From: Bradyrhizobium rifense
GTDB lineage: Bacteria; Pseudomonadota; Alphaproteobacteria; Rhizobiales; Xanthobacteraceae
NCBI RefSeq assembly: GCF_008123425.1
Contig: NZ_VSSS01000068.1
Coordinates: 22,092-86,091, forward strand
DNA length: 64,000 nucleotides
Direction: 5' to 3'
Shown here: in pieces, positions 48,267 to 56,729 of the stretch
Layout of the letters: each line of letters opens with the position of its first letter
Numbering within the stretch: the stretch's first letter is position 1
Translations under genes and position numbers: made by a program
The notes under the pieces: generated by a model
Database searches by the model: none
Told to the model about the DNA's origin: nothing
The model's input: only the letters and a program-made list of their open reading frames with translations

Positions 48267-49007
48267 ATGGCGACGACCGTCAAGGAATTGAAGGCGACCG
48301 CGCGTCCGAAGAGCGGCAAGGGGGCCGCCCGGGCTGAGCGTCGCGCCGGGAAAGTGCCCGGAGTGATCTATGGTAACAAGCAGCCCCCGCTCCCGATCTC
48401 GGTTGATGATCGCGAACTGCGTCAGCGCATCCTCGCCGGCCGGTTCCTGACCACGCTGGTCGACATCGACCTCGAAGGCAAGAAGCACCGCGTGATTCCG
48501 CGCGACTACCATCTGGATCCGGTCAAGGACTTCCCGATCCATGTCGACTTCATGCGGCTCGGCGAAGGCGCCACCATCCGCATCAGCGTGCCTCTGCACG
48601 TGGTGAAGGCGGAAGGCTCGCCCGGCGTGAAGCGCGGCGGCGCCGTCAACATCGTCGCCCATGCGATCGAGCTCGAATGCGGCGTCGAGAGCATCCCGCA
48701 GTACATCGAAGCCGACGTCGGCTCGCTCGAAATCGGTCACTCGCTGCATCTGGCCGACATCAAGCTGCCGGCCGGCGTGAAGGCGCTGACCCGCGAGGAC
48801 GCGACCCTCGTCACCATCGTGCCGCCGTCTGGCTACGCCGAAGAGCAGAAGGCCGCGGCTGCGGCTGCTGCTGGTGGCGCGGCTCCGGCAGCTGGTGCAG
48901 CTGCGCCGGCGGCAGGTGCTGCTCCGGCCGCGGGTGCTGCTGCTCCGGCGGCGGCTGCCAAGGCTCCTGCTGCCAAGGCTCCGGCCGGCGGCGACAAGAA
49001 GAAGTAA
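48267..49007 (+). CDS. rplY: 50S ribosomal protein L25 (Ctc/TL5 long form)
   Basis: 246 residues. The N-terminal L25 domain that binds 5S rRNA (ELKATARPKSGKGAARAERR; GKVPGVIYGNKQ) is followed by the Ctc beta domain and an Ala/Pro-rich tail of about 55 residues (about 193-240) ending in basic DKKK. The tail consists of repeated AAPAAGA units and is probably disordered. Pth follows 58 bp later, the classic rplY-pth-ychF order. Confidence 0.96.
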   Translation: MATTVKELKATARPKSGKGAARAERRAGKVPGVIYGNKQPPLPISVDDRELRQRILAGRFLTTLVDIDLEGKKHRVIPRDYHLDPVKDFPIHVDFMRLGEGATIRISVPLHVVKAEGSPGVKRGGAVNIVAHAIELECGVESIPQYIEADVGSLEIGHSLHLADIKLPAGVKALTREDATLVTIVPPSGYAEEQKAAAAAAAGGAAPAAGAAAPAAGAAPAAGAAAPAAAAKAPAAKAPAGGDKKK

Positions 49008-49065
49008 TCTCTCATAGCTGGCGCGCGGTCTCTGATCGCGCGCCGAGCGAGGGGCGCGCCGCGTC

Positions 49066-49671
49066 ATGCGACTCTTTGTTGGGCTCGGCAATCCCGGCGC
49101 GAAATACGCACGTAACCGGCACAATATCGGCTTCATGGCCGTCGACGAGATTGCGCGGCGTCATGGTTTCGCACCATGGCGCCGTCGCTTTCAGGGCGAG
49201 ACCTCGGAAGGCACGCTCGGCACTGAGCGCGTGATCCTGCTCAAGCCGACGACCTATATGAACGACTCCGGTCGCAGCGTTCAGGAAGCCGCAGGCTTCT
49301 TCAAGATCGCGCCGGGCGACACCACGGTGTTTCACGACGAGCTCGAACTGCCGCCGGGCAAGGTGCGGGTGAAGATCGGCGGCGGCATCGCCGGGCATAA
49401 CGGCCTGCGCTCGATCTCGGCCCATATCGGCAACGAGTACCGCCGGGTCCGGCTCGGCATCGGTCATCCCGGCGTCAAGGAGATGGTGCACGGCCATGTG
49501 CTGTCGGACTTCGCCAAGGCCGACAACGACTGGGTGACGACGCTCTGCGATGCGGTGGCCGAGCATGCCGCACTGATCGTCAAAGGCACGGACGCGACCT
49601 TCGCCAACAGGGTGCATCTCGCGATGCAGGCGAAGGGATTTTTGACCAAGGACGAGAACGGCAAGGAATAA
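49066..49671 (+). CDS. pth: Peptidyl-tRNA hydrolase
   Basis: 201 residues. It releases tRNA from prematurely dropped peptidyl-tRNA. Motifs: FVGLGNPGAKYARNRHNIGF with the catalytic His (of RHNIG), KPTTYMNDSGRSVQ, VFHDELELPPGKVRVK and GGIAGHNGLRSI. It lies between rplY and ychF and is 5 bp from the latter, so the three are probably one transcript. Confidence 0.96.
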   Translation: MRLFVGLGNPGAKYARNRHNIGFMAVDEIARRHGFAPWRRRFQGETSEGTLGTERVILLKPTTYMNDSGRSVQEAAGFFKIAPGDTTVFHDELELPPGKVRVKIGGGIAGHNGLRSISAHIGNEYRRVRLGIGHPGVKEMVHGHVLSDFAKADNDWVTTLCDAVAEHAALIVKGTDATFANRVHLAMQAKGFLTKDENGKE

Positions 49672-49676
49672 CGCTC

Positions 49677-50774
49677 GTGGGATTCAAATGCGGAATCGTC
49701 GGATTGCCCAATGTCGGCAAGTCGACCTTGTTCAATGCGCTGACCGAGACGGCCGCGGCGCAGGCCGCGAACTATCCGTTCTGCACCATCGAGCCGAATG
49801 TCGGCGAGGTCGCGGTGCCCGATCCGCGGCTCGACAAGCTGTCGGCGATCGCCAAATCGGCGCAGATCATTCCGACCCGGCTGACCTTCGTCGACATCGC
49901 GGGCCTCGTGCGCGGCGCCTCCAAGGGCGAAGGCCTCGGCAATCAGTTCCTCGCCAACATCCGCGAGGTCGACGCCATCGTGCATGTCGTGCGCTGCTTT
50001 GAAGACTCCGACATCACCCATGTCGAGGGCAAGATTGCCCCACTCGCCGACATCGAGACGATCGAGACCGAGCTGATGCTCGCCGATCTCGACAGCCTCG
50101 AGAAGCGCGTCGACAACCTCAGCAAGAAGGCCAAGGGCAACGATAAGGACGCCAAGGAGCAGCTCGACCTCGTCAACCGCACGCTGGTGCTGCTGCGCGA
50201 GGGCCAGCCGGCGCGCCTCGTCGAGCGCAAGGCGGAAGAGGAGCGCGCCTTCGGCATGCTTGGCCTGCTGTCGTCAAAGCCGGTGCTTTACGTCTGCAAC
50301 GTCGAGGAGGGCTCGGCCGCCACCGGCAACGGCTTCTCCAGGGCTGTCGAAGAGCAGGCAGCGAAGGAGGGCGCGGTTGCCGTCGTCATCTCTGCAAAAA
50401 TCGAATCCGAGATCGCCACCATCTCGCGTGAAGAGCGTACCGACTTCCTGGAGACGCTGGGTCTCGAAGAAGCGGGTCTCGATCGCCTGATCCGCGCCGG
50501 CTACCGGCTGCTCGAACTCATCACCTATTTCACGGTGGGGCCGAAGGAAGCGCGCGCCTGGACCATCCATCGCGGCACCAAGGCGCCGGGCGCGGCGGGC
50601 GCGATCCATACCGATTTCGAGAAGGGCTTCATCCGCGCCGAGACCATTGCGTATGAGGATTACGTGGCGCTGAACGGTGAAGCCGGCGCTCGCGATGCCG
50701 GCAAGCTGCGCCTCGAAGGCAAGGAATACGTCGTCGCCGACGGCGACGTGATGCATTTCCGGTTCAATACGTAA
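49677..50774 (+). CDS. ychF: Ribosome-binding ATPase YchF
   Basis: 365 residues, Obg-family P-loop protein that binds ATP. G1 is GLPNVGKSTLFNALT, G3 is DIAGLVRGASKGEG, the central coiled coil follows, and a TGS domain ends the protein (LITYFTVGPKEARAWTI; YVVADGDVMHFRFN). The start is GTG at 49677 (MGFKCGIVGLPN), which matches the family. The product associates with ribosomes and stress responses. Confidence 0.96.
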   Translation: MGFKCGIVGLPNVGKSTLFNALTETAAAQAANYPFCTIEPNVGEVAVPDPRLDKLSAIAKSAQIIPTRLTFVDIAGLVRGASKGEGLGNQFLANIREVDAIVHVVRCFEDSDITHVEGKIAPLADIETIETELMLADLDSLEKRVDNLSKKAKGNDKDAKEQLDLVNRTLVLLREGQPARLVERKAEEERAFGMLGLLSSKPVLYVCNVEEGSAATGNGFSRAVEEQAAKEGAVAVVISAKIESEIATISREERTDFLETLGLEEAGLDRLIRAGYRLLELITYFTVGPKEARAWTIHRGTKAPGAAGAIHTDFEKGFIRAETIAYEDYVALNGEAGARDAGKLRLEGKEYVVADGDVMHFRFNT

Positions 50775-50792
50775 GGCGCGGAGAGGGGTGCC

Positions 50793-51089
50793 TCATCGCA
50801 CCCCACCGCCCTGATCCCGGATCGCGCCGAGATGCTCGTTGATGCGGAACACGATCAGGATCAATTCCGCGGCGATGCGCGAGAACACGATTCCGACGAC
50901 GACGCCCGCGATCGATTCCAGCACGACCAGAAAGCCGGCGAACGGGCTGATCGCCATCGCAGTGAGGCCGGCGAAGATTCCGGAGAGCCCGAACAGGCAG
51001 ATCACGCCGATCACCAGCCAGTAGAAGGTCTTGATGATCGTCGGCGTGATGAAGCGGTCCCATTGAAACAGATCGCTGAATGAAAACAT
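50793..51089 (-). CDS. DUF4282 membrane protein
   Basis: 98 residues from the ATG at 51089, with GGGAGAGAG upstream. FLFQWDRFI-type N-terminus (SFSDLFQWDRFITPTIIK), two transmembrane helices (about 18-40 and 43-65) and the ending ELILIVFRINEHLGAIRD match DUF4282. The function is unknown. It is convergent with ychF, 18 bp apart, with no terminator between them. Confidence 0.8.
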   Translation of the reverse strand: MFSFSDLFQWDRFITPTIIKTFYWLVIGVICLFGLSGIFAGLTAMAISPFAGFLVVLESIAGVVVGIVFSRIAAELILIVFRINEHLGAIRDQGGGVR

Positions 51090-51248
51090 CTCTCTCCCCC
51101 GGGCAAATGGCGCCCCCGGCTGCGTCAATCCGACAATGAGGCAGGTCCGGCCCGACTCGCCGAATGTAGCACGAGCCATGCGGGCCGGCGGGTTGAGATT
51201 GCCGCAAAGTGCGGCCACAATCTGTCATTCACGCAAAGCATTCCCAAG

Positions 51249-51701
51249 ATGACCCTGACCTTCGAAGATTTCCCGACTGGCCGGTATGGAACGTTCGGCC
51301 CGCGCCATGTCACCCGTGACGAGATCCTGGCTTTCGCCGCCGAGTTCGATCCGCAACCGATGCACCTGGACGAGGAGGCCGCCAGCAAAAGCATGCTGCG
51401 CGGCCTGTCCGGGTCGGGCTGGCACCTCTGCTCGCTGATGATGCGGATGATGGCCGACGGTTTTATTACCCGCGCCGCGTCGCTGGGATCTCCTGGCGTC
51501 GACGAGGTGCGCTGGCTCTCTCCCTTGCGGCCCGGCGACGACCTCATGCTCGACGTCGACGTCGTGGAAGCCCGGACCTCGAAGAGCAGGCCGAACCTCG
51601 GCATCGTCAAGTTCAAATGCACGATGCGCAACGCCAGGGGCGAAGCGCTGTGCGAGATGACCTCGCCGATCCTGATCGCGCGGCGCGAGGGGACGGTCTG
51701 A
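51249..51701 (+). CDS. MaoC-family hotdog protein (first of two)
   Basis: 150 residues. The hydratase-type hotdog motif is in EILAFAAEFDPQPMHLDEEA, with the usual Asp and His, then GSGWHLCSLMMRMM. It is likely to act on CoA thioesters. The gene is coupled by TGATG to a second MaoC gene, so the proteins may form a heteromer; the R-specific enoyl-CoA hydratase family often works as two-domain or paired subunits. Confidence 0.87.
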   Translation: MTLTFEDFPTGRYGTFGPRHVTRDEILAFAAEFDPQPMHLDEEAASKSMLRGLSGSGWHLCSLMMRMMADGFITRAASLGSPGVDEVRWLSPLRPGDDLMLDVDVVEARTSKSRPNLGIVKFKCTMRNARGEALCEMTSPILIARREGTV

Positions 51702-52180
51702 TGCCATTCTTCGAGGAGATCGAGATCGGCCATCGCCGCGAGATCGGCACGTACGATTTCACGGCGGAGTCCATCAAGACCTTCGCCGCCAAATTCGATC
51801 CGCAGCGCTTCCACCTCGACGAGGAGGAGGGCAAGAACTCGCTGTTCGGCGGGCTCGCCGCGTCCGGCTGGCATGTCGGCTCGGCCTGCATGAGCCTGCT
51901 TGTCGCGGACGGCCAGCGTCTGGCGCGTGAGGCCGCTGCGCGCGGCGAGGAGGTCGCGGTGTGGGGGCCGTCGCCGGGCTTTCGCGACCTGCGCTGGATC
52001 AAGCCGGTGCTGGCCGGCGACACCATCAGCTATTCCAACGCCGTCATCGACAAGCGCACCTCCGCCTCGCGTCCCGGCTGGGGCATCCTGACCGCCCGCA
52101 CCACCGGCACCAACCAGCGTGGCGAAGAGGTCTATTCCATCACCGCTAGCGCCTTCGTGCCGATGCGGAAGGGCGCTTAG
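51701..52180 (+). CDS. MaoC-family hotdog protein (second of two)
   Basis: 159 residues. The motif is SIKTFAAKFDPQRFHLDEEE, then ASGWHVGSACMSLL and SPGFRDLRWIKPVLAGDTI. It is a paralogue of the upstream gene: the shared pattern FDPQ-x2-HLDEE and SGWH aligns over the whole length. The ATG at 51701 overlaps the previous stop (TGATG), so the two are made together. Confidence 0.87.
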   Translation: MPFFEEIEIGHRREIGTYDFTAESIKTFAAKFDPQRFHLDEEEGKNSLFGGLAASGWHVGSACMSLLVADGQRLAREAAARGEEVAVWGPSPGFRDLRWIKPVLAGDTISYSNAVIDKRTSASRPGWGILTARTTGTNQRGEEVYSITASAFVPMRKGA

Positions 52181-52379
52181 ACCAGTTCCAGGATGAACGG
52201 CCGAAAACAACGCGCGAGTGTTGCCCGCGCGCTATGGACGCGATTCCGGGCCGCTGCCATAAGCCTTTTCGAGATGGCCGGCCCGCGAAGCAGCTGCTGG
52301 AACCATCGAGTTGCTAACCAATTATGAACCTGTCGCTGTCTATTTGAACGAACTGGGCAGAGGACAGGGGACGAGAACA

Positions 52380-52526
52380 ATGGCAGACCGCGGCGCACTC
52401 AAGCTGGTCGGATTTATCTTCGCTACCGCGACGCTGGCCGTGATGCTGGTGGCCGGCATGGTGGTGAAGGGCTACGCCGACGGCGCCTACACCCTGGAAG
52501 CCTCGAGCGTCGACGCCAGCCGTTAA
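52380..52526 (+). CDS. Small single-pass membrane protein
   Basis: 48 residues. A short charged N-terminus (MADRGALK) precedes one transmembrane helix (LVGFIFATATLAVMLVAGMV) and a polar tail ending VDASR. AGGGGACGAG lies upstream of the ATG at 52380. This is a typical short hypothetical in Bradyrhizobium-type genomes; the function is unknown. Two tandem hairpins follow. Confidence 0.6.
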   Translation: MADRGALKLVGFIFATATLAVMLVAGMVVKGYADGAYTLEASSVDASR

Positions 52527-52545
52527 GCGCTCGTTAACTCCGCGG

Positions 52546-52584
52546 GGCCACGAAGTGGCCTCCGCGTGGGGCCGCGACGCGGCC
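52546..52584. terminator. Two tandem hairpins between convergent small genes
   Basis: GGCCAC/GTGGCC (52546-52560) and GGCCGC/GCGGCC (from 52570) fold as two 6-bp stems in a short tandem duplication (GGGGCC...GGCCTCCGC twice). The stems differ by compensating changes (CAC/GTG versus CGC/GCG). They lie between the convergent small membrane genes. No T tract is present. Confidence 0.45.
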
Positions 52585-52591
52585 TCCGCCC

Positions 52592-52729
52592 TCAGCGGCT
52601 ATAGACGAACGCCAAAATCGCGATCGCAACCGCCAGCAACCCGACAAAGCGCAGCATGATGGTCCCGAACTGGTTCGGCGCGGGCCGCAGCGGTATCGGG
52701 TCCGTGTTATCGGGCCGAATGCTTTCCAT
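52592..52729 (-). CDS. Small single-pass membrane protein
   Basis: 45 residues (MESIRPDNTDPIPLRPAPNQ, then a C-terminal helix LRFVGLLAVAIAILAFVYSR). GGGGA lies upstream of the ATG at 52729. No family is recognised. Its size, hydrophobic C-terminal helix and ribosome site make it plausible, but it could be a chance frame. Confidence 0.5.
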   Translation of the reverse strand: MESIRPDNTDPIPLRPAPNQFGTIMLRFVGLLAVAIAILAFVYSR

Positions 52730-52877
52730 CTGAAAATGTCCCCGAGCCCGGCCGCAAAGGCTGCGGGCGCTTGGCATTGGTCGCCGGGGATGGGTGGCGG
52801 GTTCAAGAGCGGCACCCGGAATCAAAACCGCCGCGCCCCTTCCGGAACGCGGCGGCTGGTGATGCTTGTACGAATGA

Positions 52878-53309
52878 TCAGCTGTTGCGCAGGCCGTCGG
52901 CGGCGCGCTTCCACTGGGCGACATTGTCGGCGATCATGCGGGTCGACTTCATCGCGGCCTGGCTGAGCTGGGCGTAGCCGGAGATCTCGCGCTGGACGCG
53001 CTGGCCTTCGGCGTGGAGCAGGTCGCGCAGGCTCTCGAGCTCGGAGATCAGATTCTCGATCTCGGCAAGCGAGGTGCCGGCGACGCGCTGGATCAGCGAG
53101 TTGACGTTGGTGACGGTGGCTTCTGCGCTCGGATCGAGCGGCGGCGCATCGGTGGCCGTGGTGGTCGCGGCCGGCCGGCGCAGATAGGCGATGTCGTTGC
53201 GGACGAAATCGCGGATGCCGGCTTCGACTTCCGTCACGGCGGCGAGGTTGGTGTCGACCGTCTCGGTCTCGGCGGTGGTCTCGGTCTTTTCCGGACGCAT
53301 GGCGTTCAT
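52878..53309 (-). CDS. Coiled-coil protein of unknown function
   Basis: 143 residues from the ATG at 53309, with AGGGGAAC upstream. The N-terminus is Thr/Glu-rich. The rest is predicted helical and coiled (SLIQRVAGTSLAEIENLISE; LESLRDLLHAEGQRVQREI; AQLSQAAMKSTRMIADNVAQ; WKRAADGLRNS). The helical composition resembles phasin-like or surface-coating proteins, but I cannot confirm a family. Confidence 0.65.
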   Translation of the reverse strand: MNAMRPEKTETTAETETVDTNLAAVTEVEAGIRDFVRNDIAYLRRPAATTTATDAPPLDPSAEATVTNVNSLIQRVAGTSLAEIENLISELESLRDLLHAEGQRVQREISGYAQLSQAAMKSTRMIADNVAQWKRAADGLRNS

Positions 53310-53482
53310 CGTTGTTCCCCTATTCGCGTTGAGCGCAGCGCGAGTGTCCCCCGCACGACGACGTGTGTCAGGCCGGTGCATCAGGGAGTCCGATTTTGAC
53401 CGCAACGGGGCCGAGTTGCGGCAAGGGCGGACCATTCGGGGGTTTTGCCGTGGCGTATGGTTAGGGGAGTCTTAAAGAAGGC

Positions 53483-54400
53483 TCACCAGCTCTTCTTGAA
53501 GCCCGCGGTCAGGCTCTTGTTGATCGCGCCCTGCGAGGTCTCGCCGACCGAGCCGGAGACGGTGACGTTGTCGAACAGCTTCTGCTCGGCGCCGAACTTG
53601 CGCAGCCATTTGTCGTCGGTGGTCGACATGGTCTGGCCGGCGGTGACGCTGGTGCCGGTGCCGGTGATCTCGACCTTGGCGGACTGGTCGGTCTCGTAAT
53701 TGCGGCTGACGTGGCCGACGACGCCGGGCAGCGCCGTGCTGCCTTGCTGGTTGACGCTGTAGCTGTTCTGGAGCGTCAGCGAATAATCGGTCGACAGCGG
53801 CACTGACTTGGTCAGCGACGCCCCGAGCTTGCTCTGCTCGGCGCCGGGATCGACGCGGGCTTCGACCGCGGTCTTGTCCCAGACGGGGCCTGCGCCCGGC
53901 GCGGTCGCGGCGGCCCAGGCGCTGCCGGAGGATTGCGGCAGGTTGCCGCCATTGGCGGCCTTCTGCGCCATCAACTCCGACATCGTGGTCGGCTCTTTCG
54001 CCACCGTCATGTCGGCGCCGACGCGGGTGTCCCAGAACGACGACACCGACTGCTTCACCTTCACCCCCGAGGAGCCGTTGGTATTGGCGTTGGTCGACCA
54101 GTCCATCCCGTCCTTGGCGGCGGCCTGCGCGCGCTTCTTGGCGGCGATGAGGTCGTTGAGCGTGCCGGCGTCGATGGCGAGCTGGCTCCAGTCGAGCTTG
54201 TCGACGTCGATACCCTTGAGCACGTCGGGGTCGTTGACATCGGCGGTCTCAGCGGCCTCGGCGTCATCGTCGGGCGCCGCTGCGGCGGGGGGAGGGGAGA
54301 AGGGCGGGATGATCTGGGCTGAGGCCGCCAGCACCGAGCCGAAAATGAACGCAGCCGCCAGCGGCAGCCTGGTCCAGCCAAAACCTGTCGAAAATTCCAT
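53483..54400 (-). CDS. Exported protein, possible beta-structured envelope protein
   Basis: 305 residues from the ATG at 54400, with AGGA upstream. A signal peptide (LPLAAAFIFGSVLAASAQ) is followed by a Pro/Ala/Asp-rich linker (about 30-55), then a Thr/Ser-rich region of alternating strands (VGADMTVAKEP, SLTKSVPLSTDYSLTLQNSY, SAKVEITGTGTSV, VTVSGSVGETS) and a terminal aromatic (GFKKSW). The C-terminal tryptophan and strand pattern suggest insertion in the outer membrane. No family is recognised. Confidence 0.65.
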   Translation of the reverse strand: MEFSTGFGWTRLPLAAAFIFGSVLAASAQIIPPFSPPPAAAAPDDDAEAAETADVNDPDVLKGIDVDKLDWSQLAIDAGTLNDLIAAKKRAQAAAKDGMDWSTNANTNGSSGVKVKQSVSSFWDTRVGADMTVAKEPTTMSELMAQKAANGGNLPQSSGSAWAAATAPGAGPVWDKTAVEARVDPGAEQSKLGASLTKSVPLSTDYSLTLQNSYSVNQQGSTALPGVVGHVSRNYETDQSAKVEITGTGTSVTAGQTMSTTDDKWLRKFGAEQKLFDNVTVSGSVGETSQGAINKSLTAGFKKSW

Positions 54401-54621
54401 CGTCCTGCCCGCGAGCCCAGTTCGCGCACAGGATGCGGAACTATCGTTGCGAAATTGTGGCGTTCGCCTCACGCAGAATGACGAACCAACGGGCCGCGCA
54501 CAAGACGCGCGCGCCCGATGACGAGCATCTCCACGACGGCGTCCGGCGGGGCTGGAGGCCGGAACACGTCGCGGGAGCATCAATCGATCGGTCCCGACTT
54601 GCGGAGCCCGTTGGTGTCCCC

Positions 54622-55062
54622 TCAGCCGACGCTTGTCATCTTTGGCAGATGAATGGCGCGGCCGAGTGCCTGCTCGACCAGGTCGAACGTGTCGATCAGC
54701 ACGCGCATGCTGATGAGCCGGTCCGCCCTGAACTGGGCGAACTGCGCGACGCGCAAGCTGATCGGCTTGTCGGAATCCAGCGCCGTGAGCGAATAGCGCA
54801 GCATCGAGGAGGCGGAATCGACGCCCAGCATGATGCTCTCGCGGTCGAAGCGGCGGACGCGGAAATTGTCGGCGAGCTGGCGGATGACCTGGAGCACGGC
54901 CGCCTTGCCCTGGCGCGCGCCGAGGAACGGAAACATGTCGATCGGGCCATAGATCGCCCACTCGACGTCCTCGTCGATCAGGGCCTCGATATCCTCGAAT
55001 TGCCGGTCGTTGATCGCGCGGTGCAACGCACGCGAGAAACGCCAGAGGCTGTGCTCTGTCAT
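54622..55062 (-). CDS. SnoaL/NTF2-like domain protein
   Basis: 146 residues from the ATG at 55062 (MTEHSLWRFSRALHRAIND). The cone-shaped NTF2-like fold is suggested by ALIDEDVEWAIYGPIDMFPF, LGARQGKAAVLQVIRQLADNF and FRADRLISMRVLIDTFDLVE (each a typical helix-strand block). Such proteins can be enzymes or ligand binders. The function is unknown. Confidence 0.72.
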   Translation of the reverse strand: MTEHSLWRFSRALHRAINDRQFEDIEALIDEDVEWAIYGPIDMFPFLGARQGKAAVLQVIRQLADNFRVRRFDRESIMLGVDSASSMLRYSLTALDSDKPISLRVAQFAQFRADRLISMRVLIDTFDLVEQALGRAIHLPKMTSVG

Positions 55063-55257
55063 TTTGGGCGTCCTGAAACTGGCTTGCAGAAAAACGGAAA
55101 ACAACCCCATGCACAGTAGGTGCTGCGGGTTGCTAATTCATTAGTACACAAACAAATAGGGTATTTCGGCCAAAACGCAATTCACGTTTTTGCAATGCAC
55201 AAGTGAGCGCGAAATGTGAGATTTACAATAGAACCCCGTAATTTTACCGGTGTTCGA

Positions 55258-55539
55258 TCAGTCTTGGCTCCGCGCCGGTTCCGCTGCGGGGGCCCGCTCG
55301 ATCGCGATAGCGTCGTCGCGCATGGCGAGTACGGCGAATAAAGCCGCGCCGCCGGCTCCGCCGATCGCAGCACCCAGCGGCATGAAGGTGAGGAATACCA
55401 GCATGCCGCTATAGCCTTCGAAGCTCGTGGTCTGTGCGATTTCGACCCAGGCGAGCCCGGCCCCGATGCCGAGCGCGGCTCCGCCCAACGCCCCCAGGAA
55501 CAGCCCCAAGATTGCAAGCAACGCGACTTTCATCGACAT
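55258..55539 (-). CDS. Small membrane protein, two to three helices
   Basis: 93 residues from the ATG at 55539 (MSMKVALLAILGLFLG). Hydrophobic, glycine-rich helices (ALLAILGLFLGALGGAALGI; MLVFLTFMPLGAAIGGAGGA) with a short acidic C-terminus. The glycine zipper pattern suggests helix packing. The function is unknown. Confidence 0.6.
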   Translation of the reverse strand: MSMKVALLAILGLFLGALGGAALGIGAGLAWVEIAQTTSFEGYSGMLVFLTFMPLGAAIGGAGGAALFAVLAMRDDAIAIERAPAAEPARSQD

Positions 55540-55731
55540 ACATACCCAGCCGGCGCGCACAACGCCCCGGAATGGGTCTGGCAAGCGGAGAGGGAGGTTC
55601 AACGGGGACTTGTGGAGATGCGCGAGCGCGCGCCGCGTATTCGGTGTCGTCCTGGCGAAAGACCAGGGCGCTGGAACCCGAGCCCGTCCACGCCCGTTAA
55701 GGTGCCGACATCGCATCCGGAGACACCAATC

Positions 55732-55965
55732 ATGAAATCCCCGCTCATCGCCTGCGCCGCCGCCCTTCTCATGCTGGGCGCGACCTCCGCCGCCAACGCC
55801 AAGGGCTGCATCAAGGGCGCCGTCGTCGGCGGCGTCGCCGGCCATTATGCCGGCCATCACGGCGTGCTCGGCGCCGCCGCCGGCTGCCTCTACGGCAGGC
55901 ATCATGCGAAGGAGCAGGAGAAGCAGCAACAGCAGAGCCAGGTGAACGGGCAAGGCAAGCTGTAG
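55732..55965 (+). CDS. Small exported glycine-zipper protein
   Basis: 77 residues. The signal peptide (MKSPLIACAAALLMLGATSA, ending ANA) is followed by KGCIKGAVVGGVAGHYAGHH and GVLGAAAGCLYGRHH, a glycine-zipper repeat with histidines and two cysteines, and a Gln-rich tail. GGAG lies upstream of the ATG at 55732. It is a common rhizobial exported small protein; the role is unknown. Confidence 0.75.
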   Translation: MKSPLIACAAALLMLGATSAANAKGCIKGAVVGGVAGHYAGHHGVLGAAAGCLYGRHHAKEQEKQQQQSQVNGQGKL

Positions 55966-56050
55966 GGGACCAAAACCTCGCCCTTCTGTCCGGCATGTCA
56001 GGATGGTAAGATCCATCCGCAAACGCTGGGGTTGAGTCGGGCGAGGGGCG

Positions 56051-56230
56051 ATGGACGTCGGGAAGTTCTTGTGGGGCGTCGTTCTCGCAATCCTGTTCGT
56101 GTGTTTCTTCGTTGCTTTCGTCAGAAGCGTGTTTCGCTCGCGGGGCGTCAAATACAATTGGCTCGGCGTCCTGCTGTCGTTCTCGACGATCGGCCTCGCC
56201 ATCTACCTCGTATTTTTCCGTCAGCTCTGA
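56051..56230 (+). CDS. 59-residue membrane protein
   Basis: A small reading frame of 59 codons from the ATG at 56051 to TGA at 56228-56230. MDVGKFLWGVVLAILFVCFF starts a first helix; the basic loop VRSVFRSRGVKYNW and a second helix (LGVLLSFSTIGLAIYLVFF) follow. GAGGGG lies 4 bases before the ATG. The two-helix hairpin topology with positive loop residues is coherent, supporting a real gene. The function is unknown. Confidence 0.65.
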   Translation: MDVGKFLWGVVLAILFVCFFVAFVRSVFRSRGVKYNWLGVLLSFSTIGLAIYLVFFRQL

Positions 56231-56335
56231 TGCCGTTCGGTCCGCCCTTTGTTGCGGGCCGGGGCGTGAGCCATCTCACATCGCGCGCCTCCCGCTGCGG
56301 CTAACATCATCCGCATGTCACCAGGGAGACGTGCC

Positions 56336-56722
56336 ATGGCCGTCACCGCCGCCGCAAGAAAGTCCCGCCTGCGCAACGCGCTCGAAGGTTTTGCGCTGAC
56401 CGCGGTCCTCCAGAGTTTTCCGACTTTCGCCGCAGCCGCGCTGCTGCTCAAGCTGTGCGGCAACAACGATCTTGTTGGCGACCCCGGCGTCGCCATCTTC
56501 GTCGCCTTCGCCTCGCTGGTTCATGCGACCATCGCGGTCACGCTCGGGCCGAGCTTCCCGGCACTCTTCAAAACTCTCTACGAGCCAAAATTCTTCGATT
56601 GCACCCTGTCGCTCTCCGACAAGATCACCGCATGGCGCACCCACCCGGTCGCCTCGCTCCAACTCGTGACCATCGTGCTGCTGCTGTCGGTGATGGCGGT
56701 GGTGACGGCGAGCGTGGGGTGA
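56336..56722 (+). CDS. Small membrane protein (tandem paralogue 1)
   Basis: 128 residues from the ATG at 56336, with AGGGAG seven bases upstream. The protein has about three hydrophobic helices and shares a pattern with the next gene: LEGFALTAVLQSFPTFAAAA, FFDCTLSLSDKITAW and SLQLVTIVLLLSVMAVV. The function is unknown. Confidence 0.65.
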   Translation: MAVTAAARKSRLRNALEGFALTAVLQSFPTFAAAALLLKLCGNNDLVGDPGVAIFVAFASLVHATIAVTLGPSFPALFKTLYEPKFFDCTLSLSDKITAWRTHPVASLQLVTIVLLLSVMAVVTASVG

Positions 56723-56729
56723 TCGCATC

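Noticed and set aside
53483..55114. A 543-codon minus-strand frame joining the 53483-54400 gene with upstream sequence
   Set aside because: The upstream part is a shadow of the SnoaL-like gene (54622-55062), which reads in another frame. The ATG at 54400 has a good signal peptide, so the short form was used.
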